Assembly (NCBI RefSeq): GCF_039614715.1
Contig: NZ_CP154857.1
Span: 3,038,001-3,102,000 of the forward strand
DNA length: 64,000 bases
Direction of reading: 5' to 3'
DNA from: Microbacterium sp. AZCO
GTDB lineage: Bacteria; Actinomycetota; Actinomycetes; Actinomycetales; Microbacteriaceae
Positions 1-9,400 of this stretch are shown one piece after another (position 1 is the first letter of the stretch; each line of letters begins with the position of its first letter). A program made the translations under genes and the position numbers. Under the pieces are notes generated by a model that saw nothing but the letters and a program-made list of their open reading frames with translations, ran no database searches and was not told where the DNA came from.

Positions 1-1
1 G

Positions 2-349
<348 letters not shown>

Positions 350-356
350 GCTCAGC

Positions 357-431
357 GGTCCCGGCAGTGCCGAGGGGTCGAACCTGCGTTGCGAGGCGCT
401 GGGGTTCGACCCCTCGACAAGCTCGGGGACC
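357..431. terminator. bidirectional hairpin made of two inverted copies of an interspersed repeat
   Basis: Bases 357-384 and 403-431 are near-complementary copies of the same 28-29 base element (core CGAGGGGTCGAACC / GGTTCGACCCCTCG), separated by 18 bases. The stem sits exactly between two convergent genes (stops at 349 and 443), so it is a plausible bidirectional terminator although neither side has a U-tract. The element recurs at 1754, 6314, 36029, 59318 and 60304. Confidence 0.6.
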
Positions 432-442
432 GAGGCGGGGAG

Positions 443-2776
443 CTACGGCTGCTGCGGGGCGTTCGCCGCGGCGAGGAGGCCGTCGATCATCTCGGGCGAG
501 ACGTCGCCGCCCGCCATCATGCCGATGCGGCCGATGGGGAAGGACTCCATCATCTTCTCCATCGAGACACCCTCGGGCATGATCGACGCCGCACCCTCCA
601 TCATCTGGTTCATGCCGGCCATCGCCGCCTGCACCATGGGGCCTGCGACGGGGTGCGCGAACACCTCGCCGAGCGACGACTCACGCGTGAGCGGCAGGTT
701 CACCGCGTCGCCCGAGACCGACACGACGGCGGACGAGCGGATGTCGCGGCTCGACGCCCCGACCTCGACCGTGTACGCGCCGCCCTCGACGACCCACCGG
801 TCGGCGCGGACGTGCCAGTACGAGAGGTCGGCGCGGCGCACCGTGAGCACGACCTCGCGCGACTCGCCCGCCTCGAGCTCGACCGACGCGAAGGCTTTGA
901 GCTCACGCGGCGCCCGCTGCACCGCCGAACCCGGCAGCGACGTGTAGACCTGCACGATCTCGCGGCCGGCGCGGTCGCCCGTGTTCGTGACCGTGAGCGA
1001 CACCTCGATGTCGCCGTCCGCATCGACCTCGGCCGAGACATCCCCGTACGCGAAGGTCGTGTACGAGAGGCCGTGCCCGAAGGGGAACGCGACGTCCATG
1101 CGGCGCGCGTCGTACCAGCGGTAGCCGACGAAGAGGCCCTCGCCGTAGCGGACGTGACCCTCCTCGCCCGGGAAGTTGAGGAACGCGGGGGTGTCCTCGA
1201 GGCGGTGCGGGATCGTCTCGGCGAGCTTGCCCGACGGGTTGACCACGCCGAACAGCACGTCGGCGGTCGCACCACCGCCCGCCTGCCCGAGCAGCCACGC
1301 CTCGACGATCGCCGGAACGCGCTCGGCGAAGGGCAGCGCGACGACCGAGCCGTTCGAGAGCACGACGACCGTGCGCGGGTTCGCCGCGACGACGGCGTCG
1401 ATGACGGCGAGCTGGTCGGCCGGCAGGTCGATGTCGTCGCGGTCGTACCCCTCCGACTCGAGACGCGCCGGGAGACCTGCGAAAACGACGGCGACGTCGG
1501 CACGGGATGCCGCGGCCACGGCCTCCTCGCGCAGGCGCGCGGTGTCGGCGGGGTCGGCGTCGGCCGACAGCGAGAAGCCGGCCGAGTACGAGGCATCCGG
1601 AGCCGCTGCGCGGATCGCGGTCAGCGCGTCGTCGAGGCGCGTCGGGTGGATCATCGACGACCCGGCCCCCTGGTAGCGCGGCTTCTCGGCGAAGGCGCCG
1701 ATGACCGCGATGCTCGCGTCGGCGGCGAGCGGCAGGACGCGGGCGGGTTCCGCGTTCGACCCCTCGACACGGTCGGGGACCGCACCGTTCTGGCCGACCG
1801 GGGAGTTCTTCAGCAGCACGATCGAGCGCGACGCGGCCTCGCGGGCGAGGGCGTGGTGCGCGTCGACGTCGAGCGGCCCCGCGACCCGCGGCGTCGCCGC
1901 CCAGCGGGTCGCGAGGTGCGCGATGCGCGCGGCCGAGGCATCCAGCACCGACTCGTCGAGCTCTCCCGCGGCGACGGCCGCGACGAGCTTCTCGTCGGTC
2001 TGCCCGCCGTTGCCGGGCATCTCGAGGTCGAGCCCGGCCTTCAGCGCCGCGACGCGTTCGTTGACGGCTCCCCAGTCCGAGACGACGAGGCCCTCGAAGC
2101 CCCACTCGTCGCGGAGCACCGACGTGAGCAGCCAGGGATCCTCCGACGCGAAGACGCCGTTGATGCGGTTGTACGAGCACATGACCGTGTAGGGCTGGGC
2201 GTCCTCGACGACCCGCTGGAAACCGCGCAGGTAGATCTCGCGCAGCGGACGCGGGTCGACGTCGGACGAGGACCGCATGCGGTCCTGCTCCTGGTTGTTC
2301 GCCGCGAAGTGCTTGAGCGATGCGCCGACGCCCTGCGACTGGATGCCGCGCACGAGCCTCGTGCCGAGCACGCCCGACACGATCGGGTCCTCCGACAGGT
2401 ACTCGAAGTTGCGGCCGCACAGGGGCGATCGCTTGATGTTGATGCCGGGGCCGAGGAGCACCGCGACGTCCTCGATGGACGACTCGACGCCGAGCGCCGT
2501 GCCGACGCGCTCCGCGAGCTCGACGTCCCACGACGAGCCGAGCGCCACGGCGGGCGGGAAGCAGGTCGCCGGCACCGAGTCGCCGATCCCGAGGTGGTCG
2601 CCGCCCTCGCGCTGCTTGCGCAGGCCGTGCGGACCGTCGGTCAGCATGACCGACGGGATGCCGCCGACCTCCTTCGTGCGCCAGAAGCTCGCGCCGCTCG
2701 TGAGCGCCGCCTTCTCCTCGACGGTGAGGCCTTCGACGGCCGCCGCGGCATCCGTCGTCAAAAAGGTGTCTGTCAT
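443..2776 (-). CDS. GH3 family beta-glucosidase (cytoplasmic)
   Basis: A 777-residue glycoside hydrolase family 3 enzyme that removes non-reducing terminal beta-linked glucose (or a similar sugar). There is no signal peptide, so it acts in the cytoplasm on imported glycosides. The (beta/alpha)8 domain has the KH motif (K155-H156) and the nucleophile Asp234 in VVSDW; the alpha/beta sandwich follows, then a fibronectin-III-like domain near 590-690. The last 75 or so residues form a Met-rich helical tail starting SSLGEVFAHP, also found on other glycosidases in this window. The start ATG has GAAAGGAAT 4-10 bases upstream. It lies 23 bases downstream of the MFS gene and is presumably cotranscribed with it. 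Residues around NSPVGQNGAVPDRVEGSNAE are encoded by an interspersed repeat inserted in frame. The exact substrate is unknown. Confidence 0.93.
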   Translation of the reverse strand: MTDTFLTTDAAAAVEGLTVEEKAALTSGASFWRTKEVGGIPSVMLTDGPHGLRKQREGGDHLGIGDSVPATCFPPAVALGSSWDVELAERVGTALGVESSIEDVAVLLGPGINIKRSPLCGRNFEYLSEDPIVSGVLGTRLVRGIQSQGVGASLKHFAANNQEQDRMRSSSDVDPRPLREIYLRGFQRVVEDAQPYTVMCSYNRINGVFASEDPWLLTSVLRDEWGFEGLVVSDWGAVNERVAALKAGLDLEMPGNGGQTDEKLVAAVAAGELDESVLDASAARIAHLATRWAATPRVAGPLDVDAHHALAREAASRSIVLLKNSPVGQNGAVPDRVEGSNAEPARVLPLAADASIAVIGAFAEKPRYQGAGSSMIHPTRLDDALTAIRAAAPDASYSAGFSLSADADPADTARLREEAVAAASRADVAVVFAGLPARLESEGYDRDDIDLPADQLAVIDAVVAANPRTVVVLSNGSVVALPFAERVPAIVEAWLLGQAGGGATADVLFGVVNPSGKLAETIPHRLEDTPAFLNFPGEEGHVRYGEGLFVGYRWYDARRMDVAFPFGHGLSYTTFAYGDVSAEVDADGDIEVSLTVTNTGDRAGREIVQVYTSLPGSAVQRAPRELKAFASVELEAGESREVVLTVRRADLSYWHVRADRWVVEGGAYTVEVGASSRDIRSSAVVSVSGDAVNLPLTRESSLGEVFAHPVAGPMVQAAMAGMNQMMEGAASIMPEGVSMEKMMESFPIGRIGMMAGGDVSPEMIDGLLAAANAPQQP
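1754..1781. repeat. interspersed VPELVEG-type repeat copy inside GH3 gene
   Basis: A 28-base copy of the element (GTTCGACCCCTCGACA..GGTCGGGGACC) lies within the GH3 coding region without breaking the frame. It encodes the VPDRVEGSN stretch of a loop between the two catalytic domains. Confidence 0.65.
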
Positions 2777-2799
2777 GTCGATTCCTTTCGTGACAGGGG

Positions 2800-4116
2800 T
2801 CAGCGGGTGGCCTTGATCGGCCACACGGCGAAGGCGCCCAGGATGCCGAGCACGATCGCGATGGGGAAGAGGGCCTTGTAGCCGAAGGCGAGGACGATGG
2901 CGCCCGCGACGCCGGGCGCGAGCGTCTGCGGCAGGGTCGCGGCGATGTTGACGATGCCGAGGTCCTTCGCGAACGACTTCGCCGAGGGAAGCACCTCGCT
3001 CATGAGCGCCGTGTCGACCGCCTGGAACATGCCGAAGCCGAAGCCGGCGACGAAGGTCATGATCATCCACGCCGTGAGGTCCTGCCACATCCACGGCAGG
3101 AGGAACCCGAGGGCGACGACGATCGCCGACGCGAAGACGAAGGGCTTGCGGCGGCCGATCCTGTCGGAGAGCGGGCCGGACACCACAGTCGAGACGATGA
3201 TGCCGACGAGGCTCAGGATGCCCAGCAGCGGGATCACGGTCTCGGGCGCCTCGACATGGAAGTAGTCCGTGAGGAGGTAGAGCTGGAATCCCGTCACCGC
3301 GAAGTAGCCCGTGTACAGGAGCAGGCGACCGGTGAACGCCCAGAAGAAGTCGGGATGCTTGACCGGGTTGACCCAGAAGGTCCGCAGGAAGTCGCCGAAG
3401 CTGAAGGGCTCCTTGGGCATCTCGGTGCTGGAGTAGTCGGGGTTGAAGACGACGAACAGGCTCAGCAGCACGATCGCGATGACCGCGAACACGATGTAGC
3501 CGAGCGTGATGCTGTGGAAGAAGAACGACGCGACGATCGAACCGCCGAGCGCTCCCACCATGAGGCCGACACCGGAGAGCGCGGCGAACGTGCCGCGTCG
3601 CTTGAGCGGAACCCGGTCGGGCATGACCGCGGAGAGGGGTCCCTGCGAGAAGTTGAAGAAGATCTGCACGAGCGTCCACGCGATGACGAGACCCACGATC
3701 GAACTCGCGAAGGCGAGGCCCACGAGGGCGAGGCCGCCCGCGAGGGCGCCGAGGAGGATCCACGGCGCGCGCCGGCCGAACCGCGAGCGCGTGCGGTCGG
3801 AGACCTGACCCGCGATGGGCTGCGCGAGCATCGCGGCGAATGCGCCGATCGTCGCGACGATCGTGAACGTCGCGACCTTGTTCTCGTCGCCGAACTGGAG
3901 TGCGATCTGCTGCGGGAGCAGGATGCCGGGCACCGCGCCCCACACGAGGAAGATGCCCAGGTTGGCCGGGATGATCCACCACATCAGGCGGCGGAGCCCC
4001 TTGACGGGCGCAGGGGGATCGTCGTTGCCTGCGGCGGTGGCGACGAAGGTGTTCTTCGTCATGGGAGCGGTCGGCTCGGTCGCGTGTTCCCTGGTGACGT
4101 GGTGCTCGGACGTCAT
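2800..4116 (-). CDS. MFS transporter, glycoside/sugar porter type
   Basis: A 438-residue, 12-helix major facilitator protein. The hydrophilic N-terminus is followed by helix 1 (WWIIPANLGIFLVWGAVPGILLP), and the loop between helices 2 and 3 carries the motif SDRTRSRFGRRAPWILLG, close to that of the GPH/SLC45-like sugar cation symporters. A second half-motif, SDRIGRRKPF, follows the central loop. The gene immediately downstream is a GH3 glucosidase, so the likely cargo is a beta-glucoside or short oligosaccharide taken up intact. GAGAGG lies about 10 bases before the ATG. It diverges from a TetR regulator across a 98-base promoter region, which is the usual layout for local control. The assignment as importer rather than exporter is inferred from the neighbour. 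Confidence 0.87.
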   Translation of the reverse strand: MTSEHHVTREHATEPTAPMTKNTFVATAAGNDDPPAPVKGLRRLMWWIIPANLGIFLVWGAVPGILLPQQIALQFGDENKVATFTIVATIGAFAAMLAQPIAGQVSDRTRSRFGRRAPWILLGALAGGLALVGLAFASSIVGLVIAWTLVQIFFNFSQGPLSAVMPDRVPLKRRGTFAALSGVGLMVGALGGSIVASFFFHSITLGYIVFAVIAIVLLSLFVVFNPDYSSTEMPKEPFSFGDFLRTFWVNPVKHPDFFWAFTGRLLLYTGYFAVTGFQLYLLTDYFHVEAPETVIPLLGILSLVGIIVSTVVSGPLSDRIGRRKPFVFASAIVVALGFLLPWMWQDLTAWMIMTFVAGFGFGMFQAVDTALMSEVLPSAKSFAKDLGIVNIAATLPQTLAPGVAGAIVLAFGYKALFPIAIVLGILGAFAVWPIKATR

Positions 4117-4214
4117 TGTCGCGTGTTCCTCTCGGCATCCACCGTGGATGCCATCGCGAAAACCTTACGTTATTTGGTTTTGAGAAATCAAGCATCATTC
4201 GGTTTACTCGTCTC
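4117..4214. promoter_or_regulatory. divergent promoter/operator between MFS-GH3 and TetR-esterase
   Basis: This AT-rich island contains AAAACC-N11-GGTTTT (4159-4181), an inverted repeat suitable for a TetR dimer. Rightward, TTGAGA (4180-4185), 17 bases, then TTTACT (4203-4208) form a promoter that would start transcription at or next to the TetR ATG at 4215. ATCATTCGG at 4194-4202 is, on the other strand, the same nine bases found in the palindrome upstream of the second TetR/ABC locus (22978). Confidence 0.6.
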
Positions 4215-4829
4215 ATGGCACAGCGAGGTTCCTACGCCAAGGGCGTGGCCAAGCGCGAGGAGATCCTCGAGCGTGCGCTCGACGTGATCGCCCGCGAGGG
4301 CTACCGCGGCGCATCGGTGAAAGAGCTGGCGGATGCCGTCGGATTGAGTCAGGCGGGGCTGCTCCACTACTTCGACAGCAAGGAGGAGCTCTTCACCGAG
4401 ATCCTCCGCAAGCGCGACGAGGTCGACTCGCGTCAGTTCGCCCCGATGCCGACCACCGCGGATCCCGAGACGCTCCGCACCGGGTTCGTCGGCATCATCC
4501 GCCACAACGCCGAAGTGCCCGGGCTCGTCCAGCTCTTCTCCCGCATGGCGGTCGACGCCGCCGATCCCCAGCATCCCGCGCACAAGTACTTCCTGGAGCG
4601 CGGCGACAACCTGCGAGTGACGTTCGTCGAGGCGCTCGGCGAGCTGCAGCGTCGCGGTGAGCTCACCGACGCCGTCGATGCCGAGACGCTCGCCCGGATC
4701 TTCCAGGCCGTGTCAGACGGCATGCAGCTGCAGTGGATGCAGGACCCGTCGCTCGACATGGCCGCAACGGTGTCGGCGCTCTTCGACGCCCTCGATCCCC
4801 GCACCCGGAAGGCGTCGTCCGATGTCTGA
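4215..4829 (+). CDS. TetR/AcrR family transcriptional regulator
   Basis: A 204-residue TetR-type repressor. Residues 10-55 form the helix-turn-helix (REEILERALDVIA, then KELADAVGLSQAGLLHYF); the rest is a helical ligand-binding domain. The ATG at 4215 is chosen over an upstream in-frame start because the protein family begins here and a -10 box ends 6 bases before it; there is no Shine-Dalgarno, so the mRNA is probably leaderless. It overlaps the downstream carboxylesterase start by 8 bases. It is clearly a paralogue of the TetR at 22224-22898: both share GLLH(Y/H)F.SK and a C-terminal G(M/L)Q(L/V)QW..DP..DMA stretch, and both sit beside glycosidase genes. Likely effector: a glycoside or breakdown product (inferred). 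Confidence 0.92.
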   Translation: MAQRGSYAKGVAKREEILERALDVIAREGYRGASVKELADAVGLSQAGLLHYFDSKEELFTEILRKRDEVDSRQFAPMPTTADPETLRTGFVGIIRHNAEVPGLVQLFSRMAVDAADPQHPAHKYFLERGDNLRVTFVEALGELQRRGELTDAVDAETLARIFQAVSDGMQLQWMQDPSLDMAATVSALFDALDPRTRKASSDV

Positions 4830-6306
4830 GAGTCCCGCCCCCGTCGTCCGCATCGGCCCGGGAGAGGTGCGCGGCCTGTGGCGCGGCGAGCCCGGTTCGC
4901 CCGGCGCATCCGCCGCCTTCCTCGGCATCCCGTTCGCTCAGGCCCCCGTGGGCGACCTGAGGTTCGCCGCACCGGTCCCGCCGGAGCCGTGGGACGGCGT
5001 GCGCGATGCGTCCGAGTACGGCCCCACCGCGCAGCGCGGAGACACCGGGATCACGCTCATCCCCGAGCCGTCCGTGCCGGGCGAGGCGACCCTCAACGTC
5101 AACGTCTTCACACCGCGACCCGGCGAACGCGATGCGAAGCTGCCGGTGCTCGTCTACATCCACGGCGGCGGCTATGTCGCCGGCTCCCCCGCGAGCCCCT
5201 GGTACGACGGCCGCGCCTTCAACCGCGACGGCATCGTCACGGTGTCGGTGTCGTACCGCCTCGGCTTCGACGGCTTCGGGCACATCGCCGGCGCGCCCTC
5301 CAACCGCGGTGTGCGCGACTGGATCGCGGCCCTCGAGTGGGTGCAGGCCAACATCGAGGCGTTCGGCGGCGACCCTTCCCGCGTCACGATCGCCGGGCAG
5401 TCCGCAGGGGGCGGCGCCGTGCTGACGCTCCTCGGGCTCCCCGCCGCGCAGCACCTCTTCCACGCCGTGTGGGCCCTCTCGCCGGCCGTCGTGAGCATCA
5501 CCGCCGAGCGCTCCCGCACGCTGTCGGCCAAGCTCGCGAACCTCGCCGGCGTCGCCCCGACCCGCGCGGGCTTCAGCTCGGTTCCCGAGGAGCGGCTGAA
5601 AGAGCTTCAGGATGCCGCGGTGCGGCCCGAGTCGAAGGACCCGCTCGCCGGCATGCAGGCCTTCCTCGACGACGGCCTCTCGTGGGGGCCGGCGATCGAC
5701 GGCGACCTGCTCGAGCGGTCGACGCTCGAGTCCATCCGCTCGGGCGTCGGCGCCGACAAGCCGCTCGTCCTCGGGACGACCGACGACGAGTTCACGATGG
5801 TCACCGACGACGCGAAGGGCAAGCTCCGGTTCGTGCCGGTCGGGCTCGCGCTCGGCAAGGTCGGCCTGTCGCGCGACACGAGACGCGCCTATCTGTCCGC
5901 GAACGGCCCTCAGCGCCGCAAGGGGACGGCGGCCGTCCTCGGCCGCTTCGTGACCGACCACGTCTTTCGCACCGGAATCGTCCGCTTCGCGGATGCGCGA
6001 GGGGATGCCGCGACCTGGGCGTACCGGTTCTCCTGGGCCTCACCCACCCGAGGCTGGGCCCTCCACTGCCTCGACGTGCCGTTCTGGTTCGACTGCCTCG
6101 ACGATCCGAACGTCGCGTCGATCGCGGGGGACGCTCCCCCGCGGCGCCTCGCGGACGCCGTCCACGGTGCGGCGGCCGCTTTCATCCGCGACGGCGACCC
6201 GGGCTGGCCGGAGTGGCACGGCGGCACGACCCGGGTCTTCGGCGGCGACCCCTCCAAGCCCGACGTGCTCCCCGACGGCTACGCGAGCGCGCGCGCCCTC
6301 CTCTGA
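4822..6306 (+). CDS. type-B carboxylesterase
   Basis: A 494-residue carboxylesterase/lipase of the type-B (esterase family VII) group. It shows the oxyanion-hole motif HGGGY (114-118), the nucleophile elbow GQSAGG with Ser194, and a C-terminal His in WALHCLDVPFWF. The N-terminal FLGIPFAQAPVGDLRF is diagnostic of the family. No signal peptide, so it is cytoplasmic. Its start codon lies inside the end of the TetR gene, so the two are translationally coupled, and the divergent operon carries a transporter and a glucosidase; it probably deacylates an imported acylated glycoside. The substrate is inferred only from context. Confidence 0.9.
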   Translation: MSESPAPVVRIGPGEVRGLWRGEPGSPGASAAFLGIPFAQAPVGDLRFAAPVPPEPWDGVRDASEYGPTAQRGDTGITLIPEPSVPGEATLNVNVFTPRPGERDAKLPVLVYIHGGGYVAGSPASPWYDGRAFNRDGIVTVSVSYRLGFDGFGHIAGAPSNRGVRDWIAALEWVQANIEAFGGDPSRVTIAGQSAGGGAVLTLLGLPAAQHLFHAVWALSPAVVSITAERSRTLSAKLANLAGVAPTRAGFSSVPEERLKELQDAAVRPESKDPLAGMQAFLDDGLSWGPAIDGDLLERSTLESIRSGVGADKPLVLGTTDDEFTMVTDDAKGKLRFVPVGLALGKVGLSRDTRRAYLSANGPQRRKGTAAVLGRFVTDHVFRTGIVRFADARGDAATWAYRFSWASPTRGWALHCLDVPFWFDCLDDPNVASIAGDAPPRRLADAVHGAAAAFIRDGDPGWPEWHGGTTRVFGGDPSKPDVLPDGYASARALL

Positions 6307-6313
6307 CGGGTCC

Positions 6314-6338
6314 GGTTCCCGAGCCTGCCGAGGGGTCG
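6314..6338. repeat. interspersed VPELVEG-type repeat copy
   Basis: GGTTCCCGAGCCTGCCGAGGGGTCG lies 8 bases after the carboxylesterase stop, in the reverse orientation relative to the copy at 403. It is intergenic and precedes the terminator hairpin. Confidence 0.6.
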
Positions 6339-6359
6339 GCGCCGAGTCCGCGCAAACGA

Positions 6360-6401
6360 AAAGGAGAGTGGATGCCGCGGGCGCGGCATCCACTCTCCTT
6401 T
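6360..6401. terminator. bidirectional terminator hairpin
   Basis: A perfect 20-base-pair inverted repeat (6360-6379 with 6382-6401, two-base loop) between the convergent carboxylesterase and subtilase genes. The stem ends in AAA/TTT on both sides, as in a bidirectional intrinsic terminator. The subtilase stop is 11 bases away. Confidence 0.85.
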
Positions 6402-6411
6402 CGTCCGTCTG

Positions 6412-9400
6412 CTACTTGACCGTGATCTTCGTCTCCTCGATCGGGACCGTGCGGAGGGAGTCGGAGCGGAGCGTGACCGCCGTCGTCCACGTGCCCTTCG
6501 CAAGACCCTTCAGCGTGTAGTCGAACGAGACCGAGCCGCCCGCCGTCGGCGGCGCCATGGTGACGAGCACCTCGTCGTTCGCCTTGGGCAGCGAGCTCAG
6601 CTTGGCCGAGCTCGTGCCGTCACGGTTCTCGGCGCCGACGAACCACGGCACGCCGGCATCCACCTTCGCGTCCTTGCCGTAGGCCATCGTCACGTCATCG
6701 GTGCCGTTCGTGCCGATCCACACCTCGAAGGTGTTGGTCGCCGTGGCACCCCACGTCGAGACGTTCTCCCAGTCGACGACGATCCACTTGTTCACGCCGT
6801 CGGTGAGGCTGCCGATGCGGATGTTCCCGCCCTTGCTCTGATCGAGGTCGGTCCACAGCGGGGCGATGACGTTGTTCGGCGGCGGCGTGCCGAGGCCCGT
6901 CGTCGGGTCGAACTGCACGTCGGCCGAGGAGGCGCCGCCGACCACGAGGTAGCCGTTCGACGTGATGCCGATGGAGTTGTAGACCTCGGAGCCGAAGGTG
7001 AACGAGGGGATCGTGTAGTTCACGTATCCCTCGTCGCTCAGGGGCGTGATCGGCGCGATCCCGAAGGCGCTCAGCGGGAGGTATCCGCCGCCCGGCGAGC
7101 TTCCCGGCGTCACCGCGACGCTCTGCACCGCGGCCGGCAGGGCCGGCGACAGCGTGCCGCTCCACGAGGCGCCGAGCGGCTGCTTCTTGGCGGGCGCCGT
7201 GACGCTCGTCGTCTGCAGCAGCGGGTTCGACGCGACGTTGATCTTCGCGTCGACGGGAACGGGCAGGAAGTTCGCCGCCGCGACCGTGCACGTCGTCGTC
7301 TTGCCCTTCGCGATCGTCGTCGGGTCGCACGACTGCGTCAGCGAGATCTTCGCCTCGCCGACGTCTGCCGCGACCGGCAGCACGACGGGGTTGAGCCCCG
7401 CCTTCTTCGGCGTGATCGTGATCTGGCCCTGCAGCCATCCGTCCGGAGCGCTGATGCCGTCGAGGATGATCGTGAGATCCTTCGACTTGCCCGCGGCGAG
7501 GGTGAACGTCGACGGCAGCACCGTGATCCGAAGGCCGCTGTCGGCCTTCGTCTTCACCGTGAACGTCTGCGACGCGCCGGTCACGTTCGTCACCGTGCGC
7601 TTGGTCGACACCGCTCCGGGAAGCGGGTTGACCTGCAGGCTCGGGATGTTGAGGTCGATCCGGCCGTCCGGGTCGGCGGCACTGGCGTAGAAGTCCTTCG
7701 CCGTGTCGCTGATCGTCAGGACGGGAGCGACCGCACGGTCGGCGCGGATGGAGCCCGCACCCCGATCGAAGACGCCCGCGGCCGAGCCGTCGACGTTCAC
7801 GACGCTCTGAAGCGACGACGTCATGAGAGCCGACTTGATCTGACCCGGCGTCCACGTGGGGTGCGCGGCCTTGACGAGCGCCGAGACGCCCGCCGCGTGC
7901 GGCGACGACATCGACGTGCCCGCGATGGCCTGGTACAGCTGGCCCGTAGGCCCGCTCGCGACCTCGGTCGGCGTGGGGGTGTGCCCGGCGAGGATCTGCA
8001 CGCCGGGAGCCGTGATGTCGGGCTTCAGGAAGTCGGTCACGGGACCGCGCGACGAGAAGCCCGCCATGACGTCGCCCTTCGCGACGGTCGCCTGGCCCTG
8101 CGCCCACGTCGCCGTCGCGTCGGGGTGCGCCGCGAGGAACGCGAGGAAGTCGTCGTTCGGACCCTCGAGGTGGATGGCCGGCAGGAAGTGGTTGTCCGTC
8201 TCGACGTCCGACGCGACGGGGTTGATCAGGATTATTCCCGCGGCGCCGCCCTGCGCGACGTTGTAGCCCTTCTCGACTCGACCGTTCGTGCCGCGCACGC
8301 AGACGACGACCTTGCCCGCGACGCTCGAGGGGAGCGGCTTCTGGCACAGCTCGTCACCGAGCGACTTGGCCGTGACGACGGGCTTGTCGGTGACGCCCTG
8401 CGTGAGGGTCGCGCCCTCCTTGACGTACGTGCTGCCGTCGCCCGCCGTGAGCACGAGGGCCGAGGTGTACGCGCGGTCGAACGTCGAGGCTCCGACCGTC
8501 GTCACCCACGGTCCTGCGTGGTCGAGCGTCGAGGCGCCCGGTCCCGAGTTGCCGGCGGAGGCGTTGACCGAGATGCCCGCCGCGAACGCGTCGAGGAAGG
8601 CGAGCTCGTCGGCGCTGTACGGGTCGGCACTGCCCGAGACGGAGTAGTTGATGACGTCGACGCCGTCGAGCACAGCCTGCTGGATCGACGCCACGAGGTC
8701 GCCCGTGAAGCCGCCGCCGGGGCCGAGGGCGCGGTACGCGATCACCGAAGCGCCGGGCGCCACACCGCTGGCGGGACCGCGGTCCACACCCAGGACGGGA
8801 GCCGACGCGACGTAGTCGCCGACGGCGGTCGTCGCGGTGTGCGTGCCGTGGCCCTCGGAGTCGCGCGCCGAGCAGACCAGGCCGGAGCAGTAGTCCTCCG
8901 CGCCGGCGGGCGTCGAGCTGCGCTGGTACGTGTCGAGGAAGGCGTAGGCGCCGATGAGCTTGTCGTTGCAGGAGAACGCCGGGCCGACGCTCCCGTCGCC
9001 GAACTCGCAGGCCCAGGGGCCGCCGGCCGGGGCGGAGAGGCCCTTGTCCTCGAGCATCGGGTGCTCCGGCCAGATGCCGGTGTCGATGACGCCGACGATG
9101 ACGCCGGCCCCCGCCTTGTCGCGACCGCCGAGCGATGGCCACACGGCGTCGGCGCCGATGAACGTCGTCGCGTCCTCGTCGGGGGCGGGGGTGGTCGGGG
9201 GAAGGGTCACGCTGGGGGCGGCCGACGGCGTGGAAGCGTCGGGCGTCGCGGCGTCGGGCTTCGCATCCGGCTTCGCCGCATCCGGCGTGGCATCGGGCGT
9301 CGCGCTCGGGGTCGAGGTCGCGCTCGGCGCGGGCGTGGCGGCGTCGGTCGCGCTCGGCGTCGGCGTCGCCGCGTCGGTCGCGGCGGGCGTCGGGGTCGCG

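Noticed and set aside
389..2881. An 830-codon open frame on the plus strand opposite the GH3 gene
   Set aside because: Arg/Asp-rich composition and no family motif; it is the antisense shadow that high-GC genes produce. The minus-strand GH3 is complete with motifs and ribosome site.
443..4216. One 1257-codon frame covering both GH3 and MFS regions
   Set aside because: Residues upstream of 2776 are the MFS gene read out of frame; the GH3 family start and a good ribosome site lie at 2776.
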